A DNA stretch of 23,530 nucleotides from NCBI GenBank assembly GCA_002476625.1, contig DLLC01000028.1:1-23530 (forward strand), in the 5' to 3' direction. The notes below the pieces were generated by a model. The model ran no database searches. It was not told where the DNA came from and was given only the letters and a program-made list of their open reading frames with translations. The position numbers and the translations under genes were made by a program. Below, in pieces: positions 1-8,179 of the stretch. This stretch comes from Porphyromonadaceae bacterium UBA7572 (GTDB lineage Bacteria > Bacteroidota > Bacteroidia > Bacteroidales > Muribaculaceae). The stretch's first letter is position 1. Each line of letters starts with the position of its first letter.

Positions 1-1682
1 AAATTTTACCGGACAGCAATAACTTTGAATATTGGTGCGCCACTTGCGTCACCGTGCGCGACAAGGTGAGCGGACGAAATGTGCGCCTTCGCCTCAACGC
101 CCCACAGCGCCATGTGCTTGCCGAGATGGAACGCCAGCGGCTGCTGGGCAAGGGCATACGCATAATTTTGCTGAAGGCCCGCCAGTGGGGCGGCTCTACA
201 CTGGTGCTGATGTATATGGCATGGATTCAACTGGTGCTGAAGCGCAACTGGAACAGCATTATCTGTGGGCATAAGCGGAGCACGTCGAGCGTGATTAAAG
301 GGATGTATTCCAAGCTCTTGCAGCATTATCCAAAGGAATTGCTCGATGGCGGTGGGCGTATGGAGTTTAAGACTTTTGAGGGCAACGCCAATGCCAAAGT
401 CATCACTGGCCGCGACTGCCTGGTGCTGATGGGCACGGCACAGGCTGATGATGTGGTGCGTGGCTACGACATAGCTATGGCGCATTTGAGTGAAGTGGCA
501 TTCTGGCCAACCTCCACGATGCGCAATCCTGAAGATGTGATGCGCTCTATCGATGGATCGCTGCTGGTGGGCGGCCTCACCGTTGAGGTGCTGGAGTCCA
601 CAGCCAATGGCATCGGGTCGTATTTTCATAACGAGTGGCTGCACTCGGTGAACGGCGAGACCGACAAGCAGGCGGTGTTCATCCCGTGGTATGAGATTGA
701 AATCTACCGCTTGCCAGTGGATGAGGCCGAAATTCCTGCGTTGTGGCGCAGCCTCGATGCCTATGAGCGTAACCTGTGGCGCATAGGTTGCACCCTTGAA
801 ATGATTAAATGGTATCACGAAAAACGCAAAAGTTACCTCTCGCACCATAAGATGATGGCGGAGTTCCCGACTAACCCCACCGAGGCGTTCAGCACATCGG
901 GGCGGTGCGTGTTCTCGCTTTCGCGGCTTAATGCCATGAGAGCGCACTGCCATGAGCCTCTTGCGAAGGGTGAATTGAAGATTCAGCATGGAAAGTGGCG
1001 CATAATGGACGAGGGCGCCGCCCGGCTTAAGGTATGGAAAATGCCCACAGCAGGTGATAAATATGTGGTGGGCGTGGACATAGGCGGGCGCAGTGACGGC
1101 GCGGACTATTCAGTGATTTCGGTGATTGCCCATCGCGATGGCTTCTGTGAGACGGTGGCACAATGGCGTGGACACATCGACCACGACTTGCTGATAGAAA
1201 AGGCAATGGATATAGCCACGTTCTACCACCAGGCGCTGCTGGTGGTGGAGAGCAATACGCTGGAAACGCACGCCGCAGATGGCGGCAAGTCGGCTTTTCT
1301 GTTGAGGCGGCTGAAAAGTGAGTATCCCAATGTGTATAGCCGGAGAGTGAAGAATGGCGGTGTGAAGGTGGGTTTTCAAACCAATGTGCTCACCAAGGCT
1401 CAAGTTGTCAATAATTTGGTGGCGATGGTGCGCGATGGGCTACTGGTGGAACACGATGCCGACGCCATTGATGAAATGAGCTGGTTTGAGGAGAAAGTGG
1501 GTGGTGGTTATGGAGCCATTGATGGTAAGCACGATGATATGGTGATGTCGCGCGGTATAGCGCTGTTAGTTATCTACACCTATGCCTCTATGAATCAATC
1601 CTGTTGTGCCGACTTCCCTTCCGCCACGTCCTCGCAACCGTCTGCACCTACCTCGCTTGAGGGCGTGCTCGATCGTCAATAG
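1..1682 (+). CDS. Phage terminase large subunit (5' partial)
   Basis: ATPase-nuclease motor that packages phage DNA into proheads. The frame is open to the left edge with no stop, so the start lies outside the window; the first in-frame GTG is at 54 but the upstream residues (EYWCATCVTV) read as protein. Counting from the codon at 54: Walker A-like KARQWGGST at 41-49, Walker B-like IAMAHLSEVAFW at 140-151, then an RNase H-like nuclease domain with VVGVDIGG (D342), LLVVES (E399) and GKHDDM (D494, D495). All catalytic acidic residues appear present, and the length suggests only a short N-terminus is missing. The last 25 or so residues are serine/proline-rich. The neighbouring phage-like gene converges on it, and no portal or capsid gene follows, which is not a normal packaging-module order. 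The family call is firm; whether it belongs to a live prophage cannot be decided here. Confidence 0.9.
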   Translation, partial: ILPDSNNFEYWCATCVTVRDKVSGRNVRLRLNAPQRHVLAEMERQRLLGKGIRIILLKARQWGGSTLVLMYMAWIQLVLKRNWNSIICGHKRSTSSVIKGMYSKLLQHYPKELLDGGGRMEFKTFEGNANAKVITGRDCLVLMGTAQADDVVRGYDIAMAHLSEVAFWPTSTMRNPEDVMRSIDGSLLVGGLTVEVLESTANGIGSYFHNEWLHSVNGETDKQAVFIPWYEIEIYRLPVDEAEIPALWRSLDAYERNLWRIGCTLEMIKWYHEKRKSYLSHHKMMAEFPTNPTEAFSTSGRCVFSLSRLNAMRAHCHEPLAKGELKIQHGKWRIMDEGAARLKVWKMPTAGDKYVVGVDIGGRSDGADYSVISVIAHRDGFCETVAQWRGHIDHDLLIEKAMDIATFYHQALLVVESNTLETHAADGGKSAFLLRRLKSEYPNVYSRRVKNGGVKVGFQTNVLTKAQVVNNLVAMVRDGLLVEHDADAIDEMSWFEEKVGGGYGAIDGKHDDMVMSRGIALLVIYTYASMNQSCCADFPSATSSQPSAPTSLEGVLDRQ

Positions 1683-1703
1683 CTGGAAGCCCAGAAATGG
1701 CAT

Positions 1704-1732
1704 AAAAAAAGGGATAGTCTCCCGACTTTCCC
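1704..1732 (-). terminator. Intrinsic terminator, minus-strand polarity
   Basis: Arms GGGATAGTC (1711-1719) and GACTTTCCC (1724-1732) pair 8 of 9 around a TCCC loop. On the minus strand the hairpin is followed by seven T (1704-1710). It lies between the convergent terminase and 805-codon genes and could stop minus-strand transcription before it enters the terminase gene; a weaker effect on the plus strand is possible. Confidence 0.6.
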
Positions 1733-1910
1733 ATTTCCTTAAATACACAATTATCTATAAAACAACTATTTTGAATCAAGATGACGAGATTTGCTTTCTG
1801 CTTTTGTGCAAATCCGTGTGGAGTATGTTATTTGGAAGATTTTTAATCGTCTGCCTTAAATAACACTGCAAAGTTACAACAAAATTTTATATTGGCAAGC
1901 GTTTGTATTA

Positions 1911-1948
1911 AAAAATATCATTTTTTCGGCTAAAAAAGTGATATTTTT
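1911..1948 (-). terminator. AT-rich hairpin after the 805-codon gene
   Basis: The arm at 1911-1926 and the arm at 1932-1948 are complementary apart from a single bulged base, with a CGGCT loop. It begins about 20 nt after the minus-strand stop at 1970 and ends in a T run on that strand. The stem is nearly all A/T, so this is a moderate call. The rest of 1683-1969 holds no gene that can be supported. Confidence 0.5.
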
Positions 1949-1969
1949 GTTTGTTTATGCTGTAAAAAG

Positions 1970-4387
1970 TTACTTTGTCGGTTTTTCGCTGACATATAAG
2001 TCGGTGGCACGAATGATTGTGCCTGATGGCGCTGTGCCGCTGATGCCTAACCTCACTGAGCGCGTGGGAATAGAGAATACGGGTAGAGGAATTGGGGCAT
2101 TCACACTGCCTTCCACCTTCACCTCGCACAGCTTGTAACCATAATTGCTTTCACCGCGTTCGCCTAAAAGCGACAGCGTGAGGTGCAGCGTTTCTCCAAA
2201 CACGTTCCAGATTATCCGTAAGGGCAGTTGTGCCATGTCGGCTTTAAGTAAAATGGGGTGGCTCTGTAGCGAGATAGGCTGCGTGGCGGCTGTGGCGGTG
2301 CAGATGTCGTGTACGCAACCGTCGTGCGTCACAGCAAGCGCTGCCTTGCCGTCGTCGAAAAGTGTGGCCACTTTCAGCGTGAGGCGCGACGAGAAGCCGG
2401 CTTCATCGGTGATGCGGAGTGTGCCGTCGGAGCCGATGGTCCATAGTTCTTGCTCTTTGTCGTTCCATGCCATGCCGGCAATGCGCTCTTGGCAGGGTGC
2501 TACTGCTTTCACTTTCGAGCCCTCAATGTAGCAAAGCTGGAGGTGTGAGCTGATAAACCATATTTTGCCGTCGCCGCTCACTGCTGGTGCTTGGGCATCC
2601 ATCAGTTTGCGGCTCATCAGCCGTGCCTCTCCGAATGTGCCGTCGCTTTTTTGAGGAACGATGAATACGCCGTGGTCGGTAAACAAATAGAGGGGGTAAC
2701 GCCCGAAGCCTCCTGAATAGACTGGGCGTTCGGTAGCGGCCATGGCGAGAAGCTCTACACCGGTCACCGTCTGGCTGTGAGCGGTGGTGAGTGGAAAGGC
2801 AATGTCGCTCACCGCGAGCGCTCCAGGCGTGCTGATGATGTTGTCGTGTGTGGTCGGGGTATAGTCCTGAGCTCCGTTTTCGAGGGCAAGCGGGTGCAGA
2901 TCGGATGTGAATGTGGCTGCCATTCCGCAAGCGTGCAGAGGTGTGAGTGCGCATTCAGCCCACTGCGTGCCGAGTTCGAAGCGGAGCGAGGTGGCGGCAG
3001 AGTGTGGCGCGCAGATGAGAGGATTCACCGCCGATGGAGTGAAAGGATATGTGCGCGAGGTCACGATGGTGCCCTCACCTTGGGTTGTAGCCAATTTCTC
3101 TATGATGCTGACGGTGCAGGGCTTGGCGGTGAATGGCGGCAAAAATAATGCCGATGGTGGCCATATAGCGGAGAATCGCTTGCGTCCACCGCCACAGTAC
3201 AGCCGGCCGCCATAGTTGAGGGTGCAAGCCGGCAGATGCTCTGTGCTGGCTCGGCTGGTGATTTGTGCGCAGTCGGCGTTTGTGAGCGTTTGGGTGAAAG
3301 CCGTGGACAGGCTGAGGATATAGGCTGGCACGCCGGGCAGGACGGAGGTGGCGTTTTGAGTGGCACCCCATGCCAGGAACTCGTGGCTTGACAGTGCCTG
3401 GAGTTGTGTGCACGAAGCCACTAAATGCCACTTTCCGCTCATCAGTTCGTCCATCACGCTGCTGATGTCGCGAGGCTCCGGACCTAATTCTGCAATGTAG
3501 CGGCGTGAATTGCCAGATGTGATGGCGATGCGGTAATCGAGCATCGTAGTGTCGGCGATGTCGGCTTCTTCGGTAATAAAAATGTCGATTGACTTGATTG
3601 CGGAGATCCATTCCTGTCCCGTGCCCTTCACCACACTGACGCCTATTTTGAAGGTGGGCAGTGAGAGTGAGCATGAGGCGATGCCTGTGTAGCTTCCGCT
3701 GCCAGCGATGGCCTCGCTCTGTGTGCGGTAATGGCTTTGTACCACGCTGTGGCCGATAACAACGGGCGCACTTATCCACAGATACTTGTCGGTGTTCAGC
3801 CTCACGCCATAGCGTGCCAATACGGGGCGTGTGTATGCGCAATTGCTTTTCGCCTTTTTTTGCAGGTGTCGGTAAGTGTCGGCGATGATTGAGGCTAACG
3901 ACTGCGCGTCGGCAGCCGACAGCGGTCCACGCCAGTTGGCGAGAGGGACAGTGAAATTGTATGGCGGAATGTCGTCCGACACCGTGCCCGTGTCGATAGC
4001 GGCGAGGTGCAGTTCGGGAATGGCACCGCTGATGTCGAGGTGGACGAGCGTGCCGTCAGTGCCTGTGAAGTATATCACGCCTGAGGCGGTGTTCACCACT
4101 AAAAAGCTGCCGATGCTGTGCGCGTCAAGCACTGTGGCGTCGGTTTGAAAAAAGAGATTGCCATCGCAGTACAGTCCGCCAGAAAGCGTGGTTACGTAGT
4201 GCCCACAGTGCATGGCGATGATTTTGTGTCCGGCAGGCACGCTCCCAATTTTCTCCGGGTTGCCCACCACCTCCACGCTCTTTTCGCGTCGGCGCAGGTT
4301 CACGGCTTGCAAGGCTTCGCCCGCAGGCGTGGCTTCCTCGTTGTGGGCAAAAGTGGAAGTAGTGGGATAGATAGTTAGGTGTTTCAT
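1970..4387 (-). CDS. Putative phage structural protein, beta-propeller-like (805 aa)
   Basis: Not recognised as a named family with certainty. It has no signal peptide or membrane segment. The N-terminal third has short beta-rich stretches such as GGLYCDGNLFFQTDA and GSFLVVNTASGVIYF, of the kind seen in tail-hub/tubular proteins that read like propeller blades. A second set of blade-like repeats follows near residues 560-690 (YPLYLFTDHGVFIVP, GDGKIWFISS, KEQELWTIGSDGTLRI, LAVTHDGCVHDI). The C-terminus is beta-rich as in a virion attachment domain. The gene next to it is a terminase, so a tail or stabilisation protein is the best inference; a secreted-independent propeller of other function is the alternative. 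Base composition is GC-richer than the flanking intergenic DNA, with no frameshift, so the reading frame is under selection or recently acquired. Start ATG chosen as first in frame, 13 codons before a conserved-looking beta-rich segment. Confidence 0.5.
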   Translation of the reverse strand: MKHLTIYPTTSTFAHNEEATPAGEALQAVNLRRREKSVEVVGNPEKIGSVPAGHKIIAMHCGHYVTTLSGGLYCDGNLFFQTDATVLDAHSIGSFLVVNTASGVIYFTGTDGTLVHLDISGAIPELHLAAIDTGTVSDDIPPYNFTVPLANWRGPLSAADAQSLASIIADTYRHLQKKAKSNCAYTRPVLARYGVRLNTDKYLWISAPVVIGHSVVQSHYRTQSEAIAGSGSYTGIASCSLSLPTFKIGVSVVKGTGQEWISAIKSIDIFITEEADIADTTMLDYRIAITSGNSRRYIAELGPEPRDISSVMDELMSGKWHLVASCTQLQALSSHEFLAWGATQNATSVLPGVPAYILSLSTAFTQTLTNADCAQITSRASTEHLPACTLNYGGRLYCGGGRKRFSAIWPPSALFLPPFTAKPCTVSIIEKLATTQGEGTIVTSRTYPFTPSAVNPLICAPHSAATSLRFELGTQWAECALTPLHACGMAATFTSDLHPLALENGAQDYTPTTHDNIISTPGALAVSDIAFPLTTAHSQTVTGVELLAMAATERPVYSGGFGRYPLYLFTDHGVFIVPQKSDGTFGEARLMSRKLMDAQAPAVSGDGKIWFISSHLQLCYIEGSKVKAVAPCQERIAGMAWNDKEQELWTIGSDGTLRITDEAGFSSRLTLKVATLFDDGKAALAVTHDGCVHDICTATAATQPISLQSHPILLKADMAQLPLRIIWNVFGETLHLTLSLLGERGESNYGYKLCEVKVEGSVNAPIPLPVFSIPTRSVRLGISGTAPSGTIIRATDLYVSEKPTK

Positions 4388-4422
4388 TTTCTAAAAAATT
4401 ACGATGCTAATTACAATAACCC

Positions 4423-4430
4423 CAAAGATA
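4423..4430 (-). promoter_or_regulatory. -7 promoter box for the 805-codon gene
   Basis: The minus strand reads TATCTTTG, matching TAnnTTTG, 36 nt before the ATG at 4387. No TTTG is at the expected -33 spacing (the nearest is 27 nt away), so the call rests on one box. The rest of 4388-4658 is AT-rich and holds no gene I can support. Confidence 0.45.
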
Positions 4431-4658
4431 GCGAGTCGCCCCTCCATCAGTCAATGTCAAAACCGTACGAAGTGAAAGCCATAAAAGCCACAAAACCGAC
4501 TGGAAAGTGAGGAAAAATTCAAATAAATCGCATTTTTTAAAAAAGAATTGTCGAAAATGTTTGCAAATATAGAATTTGCTTTATATTTTTGAGCGTTGAA
4601 ATAAATGTAAGAACATAGTTTTCTGATGATATATATGTTTTTATAGATTGTAGATTTT

Positions 4659-4699
4659 AAGGAGCCCACGCTGTGAAGCGCAGGCTCCTTAATTTTTTT
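4659..4699. terminator. Strong hairpin terminator after comF
   Basis: Arms AAGGAGCC and GGCTCCTT are perfect, enclosing a second perfect stem CGCT-GTGA-AGCG with a symmetric CA/CA internal loop. Seven T follow on the plus strand (4693-4699); on the minus strand, where comF ends 15 nt away, the tail is TTAAAATC. It probably works in both directions and insulates comF-recX from the phage remnant. Confidence 0.75.
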
Positions 4700-4704
4700 G
4701 GATT

Positions 4705-5409
4705 TCAGGTGAGGCGGGCTGCTGCGAGGGTGAAGAATGATATGCGCAGGCCGGGTATGTGGCTGAGGCTCTCGGCGCAGCTGAGCAGGGTGGCGCCTGT
4801 GGTGATCACGTCGTCGATAATCATCACGTGCTTGCCGGCGAGTGTGGCGGTGGCTTCTGGTATGGCGGCGTACAGGCCTTTTGTGTTTGCCATGCGCTCG
4901 TAGGCCGATTTGTGTGTCTGTGTGCGGTGTGCCTTCACAGCGTCGATGGCTTCGTAGACGGGAATGTGGGTGGCGTCACTCACGCCCATGGCTATGTGCA
5001 GGGCCTGGTTGTAGCCCCGCTTGGCCAGTTTGGTGATGTGTAGCGGCACTGGAATAAGGAAGTCGATGCCTTTCCAGATTTCGCTCTCGGCGGTGGACTC
5101 GGCGTAGCGGCGTGCCAGCCATCGCCCCATTGAGGGGATGTTGCGATATTTGATGTCTTGCAGAATTTGCGAGTAGGGGTTGCCCCGTTCATAGAAGAAA
5201 TACGCAGTGGCGTGCTCCACAGGCACAGTGCCGATGAAGCGTGCCGCCATATTGTTGAGCGGGAAGTCCTCGTACATGGTGCGTGGCAGGCGCATCAGGC
5301 ATTTCCTGCACACATACCTCTCACCGCTGTCGAGGCAGCCGCCACACACAGGACAAGTGCGTGGCATCAGCATGTCGGCTGTGGCCTGGAGTATGTGGCT
5401 GAGTTTCAT
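4705..5409 (-). CDS. comF: ComF family phosphoribosyltransferase-like protein
   Basis: ComF proteins combine a zinc finger with a type I phosphoribosyltransferase fold and are needed for DNA uptake in competent bacteria; in Bacteroidetes the role is unproven and may lie in DNA or nucleotide metabolism. Visible here: Cys pairs CPVC (19-22) and CRKC (34-37) forming a Zn ribbon, DIKYRN (85-90), the conserved FLIPVPLH (117-124) and KRGYNQA (130-136), and the PRPP loop IIDDVITTGAT (197-207). Length 234 aa is normal for the family. The start overlaps the stop of recX by 4 nt, so the two are translationally coupled and comF is the second gene of the operon. No defect seen. Confidence 0.93.
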   Translation of the reverse strand: MKLSHILQATADMLMPRTCPVCGGCLDSGERYVCRKCLMRLPRTMYEDFPLNNMAARFIGTVPVEHATAYFFYERGNPYSQILQDIKYRNIPSMGRWLARRYAESTAESEIWKGIDFLIPVPLHITKLAKRGYNQALHIAMGVSDATHIPVYEAIDAVKAHRTQTHKSAYERMANTKGLYAAIPEATATLAGKHVMIIDDVITTGATLLSCAESLSHIPGLRISFFTLAAARLT

Positions 5410-5912
5410 TCTTTAGGGTTGTTGTGGCTGCTGCCATTCATCACCTCGTCGATGATAGGATAGAACACGTCGGGCTCAAATCCGCGCGAGGCGGCGTAGC
5501 GCAGCAGCGAGGCGCGCGCCTGCATAGGCTCCTTGGCGCACACGTCGCGCCATTTGGCATGGATGAGCTTCTGGAGCGTGCTGACGTATTCCGTCATGTC
5601 CACATCAGCGAGTGCGGCCTCAATGAATTGTTTGCCTATGCCTTTAGCCTTGAGCATGAACGCCACCTTAATGCGTCCCCAGCCATTAAACCGCATCTTG
5701 TCGCGGCAATAGGCACGGGCGTAGCGCTCATCGTTGAGGTAGTTTTCACTTTTCAGACGCTGAATCACGCTGTCGGCATCGTCGGCAGAGAGACCCCAGC
5801 CCGTGAGCTTGGTGTAGATGTCGCCAGAGGCTTGCTCCGAGCGTGCGCAGAGTGCCGCTGCCTTGTTGAGGGCGGCAGTGGGGGAGAGGGGACGGCGTGG
5901 CGATTTATACAT
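5406..5912 (-). CDS. recX: Regulatory protein RecX
   Basis: RecX binds RecA filaments and limits recombinase activity. The 168-aa protein has the three-helix repeat organisation of the family; the best-conserved part is YLNDERYARAYCRDK followed by GWGRIKVAFMLKAKGI (residues about 60-95). The N-terminus is short and basic (MYKSPRRPL). It is the first gene of a two-gene operon with comF (4-nt overlap). A -7 box lies about 30 nt upstream, and pyrE is divergent from the same 150-nt intergenic region. The gene ends in NNPKE with no extra domain. In many Bacteroides genomes prmC lies next to recX; here prmC is about 12 kb away, which may reflect rearrangement or insertion (recollection, not checked). 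Confidence 0.9.
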   Translation of the reverse strand: MYKSPRRPLSPTAALNKAAALCARSEQASGDIYTKLTGWGLSADDADSVIQRLKSENYLNDERYARAYCRDKMRFNGWGRIKVAFMLKAKGIGKQFIEAALADVDMTEYVSTLQKLIHAKWRDVCAKEPMQARASLLRYAASRGFEPDVFYPIIDEVMNGSSHNNPKE

Positions 5913-5941
5913 ACGATTGATGAGTGTTTTTTTGTGTCACG

Positions 5942-5949
5942 CAAAATTA
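5942..5949 (-). promoter_or_regulatory. -7 promoter box for recX-comF
   Basis: The minus strand reads TAATTTTG (TAnnTTTG), 29 nt upstream of the recX ATG. No clean -33 TTTG is present; the upstream DNA is A/T-rich. Confidence 0.5.
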
Positions 5950-5987
5950 TAAAAAAAACATAATTCAAGAAAATTTCAACAGCCACT

Positions 5988-6021
5988 CTTGCCGCAGTGA
6001 GTGATATTATTCGTAAATTTG
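5988..6021 (+). promoter_or_regulatory. Promoter for pyrE-SRPBCC
   Basis: -7 box TAAATTTG at 6014-6021 with a -33-like CTTG at 5988-5991, spacer 22 nt. Transcription would begin near 6028 and leave a leader of about 35 nt before pyrE. The 11-nt string starting at the box, TAAATTTGTGC, is identical to the one at 18531 before the DUF6242 gene. Confidence 0.6.
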
Positions 6022-6062
6022 TGCTACAATATAAATATTAATCCCTCAACAGATACTCAATC

Positions 6063-6713
6063 ATGAAAAAGTTAGATCTTCTTCTTGCGGAGAAATTGCT
6101 TAAAATCAGTGCTATAAAACTTCAGCCATCAAGCCCGTTTACTTGGGCGAGCGGCTGGAATTCACCAATATATACCGACAACCGCCTCACGCTCTCATAT
6201 CCTGAGGTGCGCAACTTTATCAAGGTGGAGCTTTCTCGCCTCATTCTTGAGAACTTTGGCGATGCCGAGGTGGTGGCTGGCGTGGCCACAGGGGCTATTG
6301 CTCAAGGCGCGCTTGTGGCCGACACGCTTGGCAAGCCGATGGTGTATGTGCGCTCTGCTCCCAAGGACCACGGACTGGAGAATATGATTGAAGGCAACAT
6401 CAAGCCTGGCCAGAAAGTGGTGGTGGTGGAAGACCTTGTGTCCACGGGAAAGAGCAGCCTGAAAGCGGTGGAAGCCTTGCGCAACGCTGGCGCCGAAGTG
6501 GTGGGTATGGTGGCCATCTTTACCTATGAGTTCCCTCAGGCCGTGCAGGCTTTTGAGAAAGCCGGCGTGAAGCTCGTGACACTGAGTGGCTACAGCGCCA
6601 TGATCAAGGCCGCTGTCGAGACCAGCTATATCAAGGCGAGCGACGAGGCCCAGCTCCAGCTCTGGCGCGAAGATCCCGAAAACTGGACTCCAGAAGTGGT
6701 GAATATTGACTGA
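6063..6713 (+). CDS. pyrE: Orotate phosphoribosyltransferase
   Basis: Cytosolic enzyme that joins orotate to PRPP to give orotidine 5'-phosphate in de novo pyrimidine synthesis. Visible: N-terminal substrate region SSPFTWASGWNSPIYTDNR (23-41), flexible loop YVRSAPKDHG (95-104), and PRPP-binding loop VVVVEDLVSTGKS (119-131). At 216 aa it has the usual length. The ATG at 6063 follows a TAnnTTTG promoter, and the next gene begins 21 nt after the stop, so they form a two-gene operon ended by a strong terminator. No attenuator structure is visible in the short leader. Confidence 0.96.
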   Translation: MKKLDLLLAEKLLKISAIKLQPSSPFTWASGWNSPIYTDNRLTLSYPEVRNFIKVELSRLILENFGDAEVVAGVATGAIAQGALVADTLGKPMVYVRSAPKDHGLENMIEGNIKPGQKVVVVEDLVSTGKSSLKAVEALRNAGAEVVGMVAIFTYEFPQAVQAFEKAGVKLVTLSGYSAMIKAAVETSYIKASDEAQLQLWREDPENWTPEVVNID

Positions 6714-6734
6714 AAAACGGAACGATAAGAAAAT

Positions 6735-7172
6735 ATGGAAACATACAAGAGCGACAAGCATGTGATAGACTGCGACATTAACACGGTGTACGACAAACTG
6801 TCGAACCCGGAAGTGTTTCGCAAGCGCATGGAAGAGAATATCGACAAGCTGCCGGAAGAAGCCCGCACCCATCTCCAGAACCTCAAGTTTGAGGATGGAG
6901 GCGTGGTGATAGAGTCGCCAATGGGCCCTCTTAAATTAGGCGTGAAGGAAAAGGTGGCGCCAAATAAAATCGTGTTTGGCGCGGCGCAGTCGCCGGTGCC
7001 TTTCGGGCTGGTGATAGAGTTGAAGGAGGTGGATGCCGACCACACCGAAAGCGTGACCTCGCTGCAGCTCGACCTTCCTATCATGCTACGCGCCATGGTG
7101 GGCGGCAAGCTGAAAGACGGTGCGAAGAAGTTTGGCGAGATGATTGCCAAGTTGCCCTACAAGAGCCTGTAA
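6735..7172 (+). CDS. SRPBCC-fold protein (START/Bet v 1-like)
   Basis: 145-aa soluble protein of the SRPBCC superfamily, which forms a helix-grip cavity for hydrophobic ligands. No enzyme activity is assigned for this Bacteroidales branch. Seen: N-terminal ETYKSDKHVIDCDINTVYDKLSNPEVFRKRM, typical of the first strand and helix pair (residues 2-32), central beta strands with ESPMGPLKLGVKEKV, and the C-terminal helix AMVGGKLKDGAKKFGEMIAKL. It follows pyrE by 21 nt and shares its promoter; this pairing recurs in Bacteroidales by my recollection. The ligand and role are unknown. Confidence 0.8.
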   Translation: METYKSDKHVIDCDINTVYDKLSNPEVFRKRMEENIDKLPEEARTHLQNLKFEDGGVVIESPMGPLKLGVKEKVAPNKIVFGAAQSPVPFGLVIELKEVDADHTESVTSLQLDLPIMLRAMVGGKLKDGAKKFGEMIAKLPYKSL

Positions 7173-7177
7173 TCATC

Positions 7178-7254
7178 ATCTGGCTCTTTTAAATGTAAAT
7201 GGCTAAGGGGGAAGGGGCGACTCTTTCCCCTTTTTGTACTCTATGGAGCCAGAT
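7178..7254. repeat. Nested inverted repeat around the pyrE operon terminator
   Basis: Perfect 9-nt arms ATCTGGCTC (7178-7186) and GAGCCAGAT (7246-7254) enclose the G-run/C-run terminator at 7207-7230. The outer arms begin 6 nt after the SRPBCC stop. Confidence 0.55.
7207..7235 (+). terminator. Intrinsic terminator of pyrE-SRPBCC
   Basis: GGGGAA pairs with TTCCCC (alternative register AAGGGG/CCCCTT) and is followed directly by five T. It lies 35 nt after the SRPBCC stop. Confidence 0.8.
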
Positions 7255-7315
7255 AAAAGCGCTGATGTTCATTACTTGGTGCGGAGGATGATATATATGT
7301 AAAAAGGATATAGAT

Positions 7316-8179
7316 ATGGAAAAGAAAGGTAAATGTGGACTGGTGCTTGAAGGTGGCGCTTATCGTGGCATGTTCACCTGCGGAGTGCTTGATGTGATGA
7401 TGGAAAACGGCCTGATGGTGGACGGCGTGGTGAGTGTGAGTGCTGGAGCGGCGTTTGGCGTGAACTACTGCAGCGGTCAGATAGGTCGTGCGCTACGCTA
7501 TAATCAGCGCTTTGCCCGCTGCAGGCGTTACTGTAGCTTTCGTTCGCTATTCACCACTGGCAACCTTTATAATGCGGAGTTTTGCTACCATGTGGTGCCA
7601 AAGGAATACGATATCTTTGACTTCGACAAGTTTTTGCGCAACCCTATCGACTTCCATGTGGTGTGTACCGATGTGGACACTGGCAAGCCTGTGTACCATA
7701 CTCTCCGCGATGAGAGCGTGGATGACACGCTGGAATGGATTCGCGCCTCATCGTCGATGCCACTGGTGTCGAAAGTGGTGGAGGTGGGAGGCCACCGTAT
7801 GCTCGACGGCGGCATGAGCGACAGCATACCGCTTGAGTATTTTGAGCGCATAGGCTATGAGCGCAACATTGTGGTGCTCACGCAGCCCTTGGGCTATGTG
7901 AAGCGGCTCACAAAGGCGATGCCCCTAATTAGGCTGATGCTGCGCAAATATCCCCACATGATAGAGGTGATGGCACGCCGCCACGAAATGTATAATGCCG
8001 AACTGGAATATGTGGCGGCCCAGGAGAAGGCCGGGCGTGCATTGGTGATCCGTCCTGCCGAAAGTCTGGAGATAGGGCATGTGTGCCACGATCCTGCGCT
8101 GATGGAGAAAACTTACCGTCTCGGCCGTGAGCAGGCATTGGCTAAATTAGATGCCATGAAGCGGTTTATGGCTTGCTGA
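7316..8179 (+). CDS. Patatin-like phospholipase family protein
   Basis: Serine hydrolase with a Ser-Asp dyad that cleaves lipid acyl chains; closest in style to the bacterial YjjU branch. Seen: oxyanion-hole GGAYRG (13-18), nucleophile elbow SVSAG (40-44, Ser42), and DGG (164-166, Asp164). The first glycine of the canonical GxSxG is Ser40 here. No signal peptide or membrane anchor, so it is predicted cytosolic. The length, 287 aa, is normal. The gene stands alone: it follows a terminator and its last 14 nt overlap tail-to-tail with the end of cydB. No TAnnTTTG box is clear in the 60 nt upstream. Substrate unknown. Confidence 0.88.
   Translation: MEKKGKCGLVLEGGAYRGMFTCGVLDVMMENGLMVDGVVSVSAGAAFGVNYCSGQIGRALRYNQRFARCRRYCSFRSLFTTGNLYNAEFCYHVVPKEYDIFDFDKFLRNPIDFHVVCTDVDTGKPVYHTLRDESVDDTLEWIRASSSMPLVSKVVEVGGHRMLDGGMSDSIPLEYFERIGYERNIVVLTQPLGYVKRLTKAMPLIRLMLRKYPHMIEVMARRHEMYNAELEYVAAQEKAGRALVIRPAESLEIGHVCHDPALMEKTYRLGREQALAKLDAMKRFMAC

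Noticed and set aside
6..989. Long minus-strand open frame (327 codons) under the terminase
   Set aside because: His/Ala-rich translation with no recognisable family; it is the antisense shadow of the terminase frame, which has clear motifs.
2523..3842. Several Arg/His-rich minus and plus frames inside the 805-codon gene
   Set aside because: Alternative frames of a GC-rich coding region; no start context or domain.
4457..4669. 70-codon minus-strand frame in the comF/phage gap
   Set aside because: Asn/Ile/Tyr/Phe-rich as expected from random AT-rich DNA; overlaps the comF terminator.
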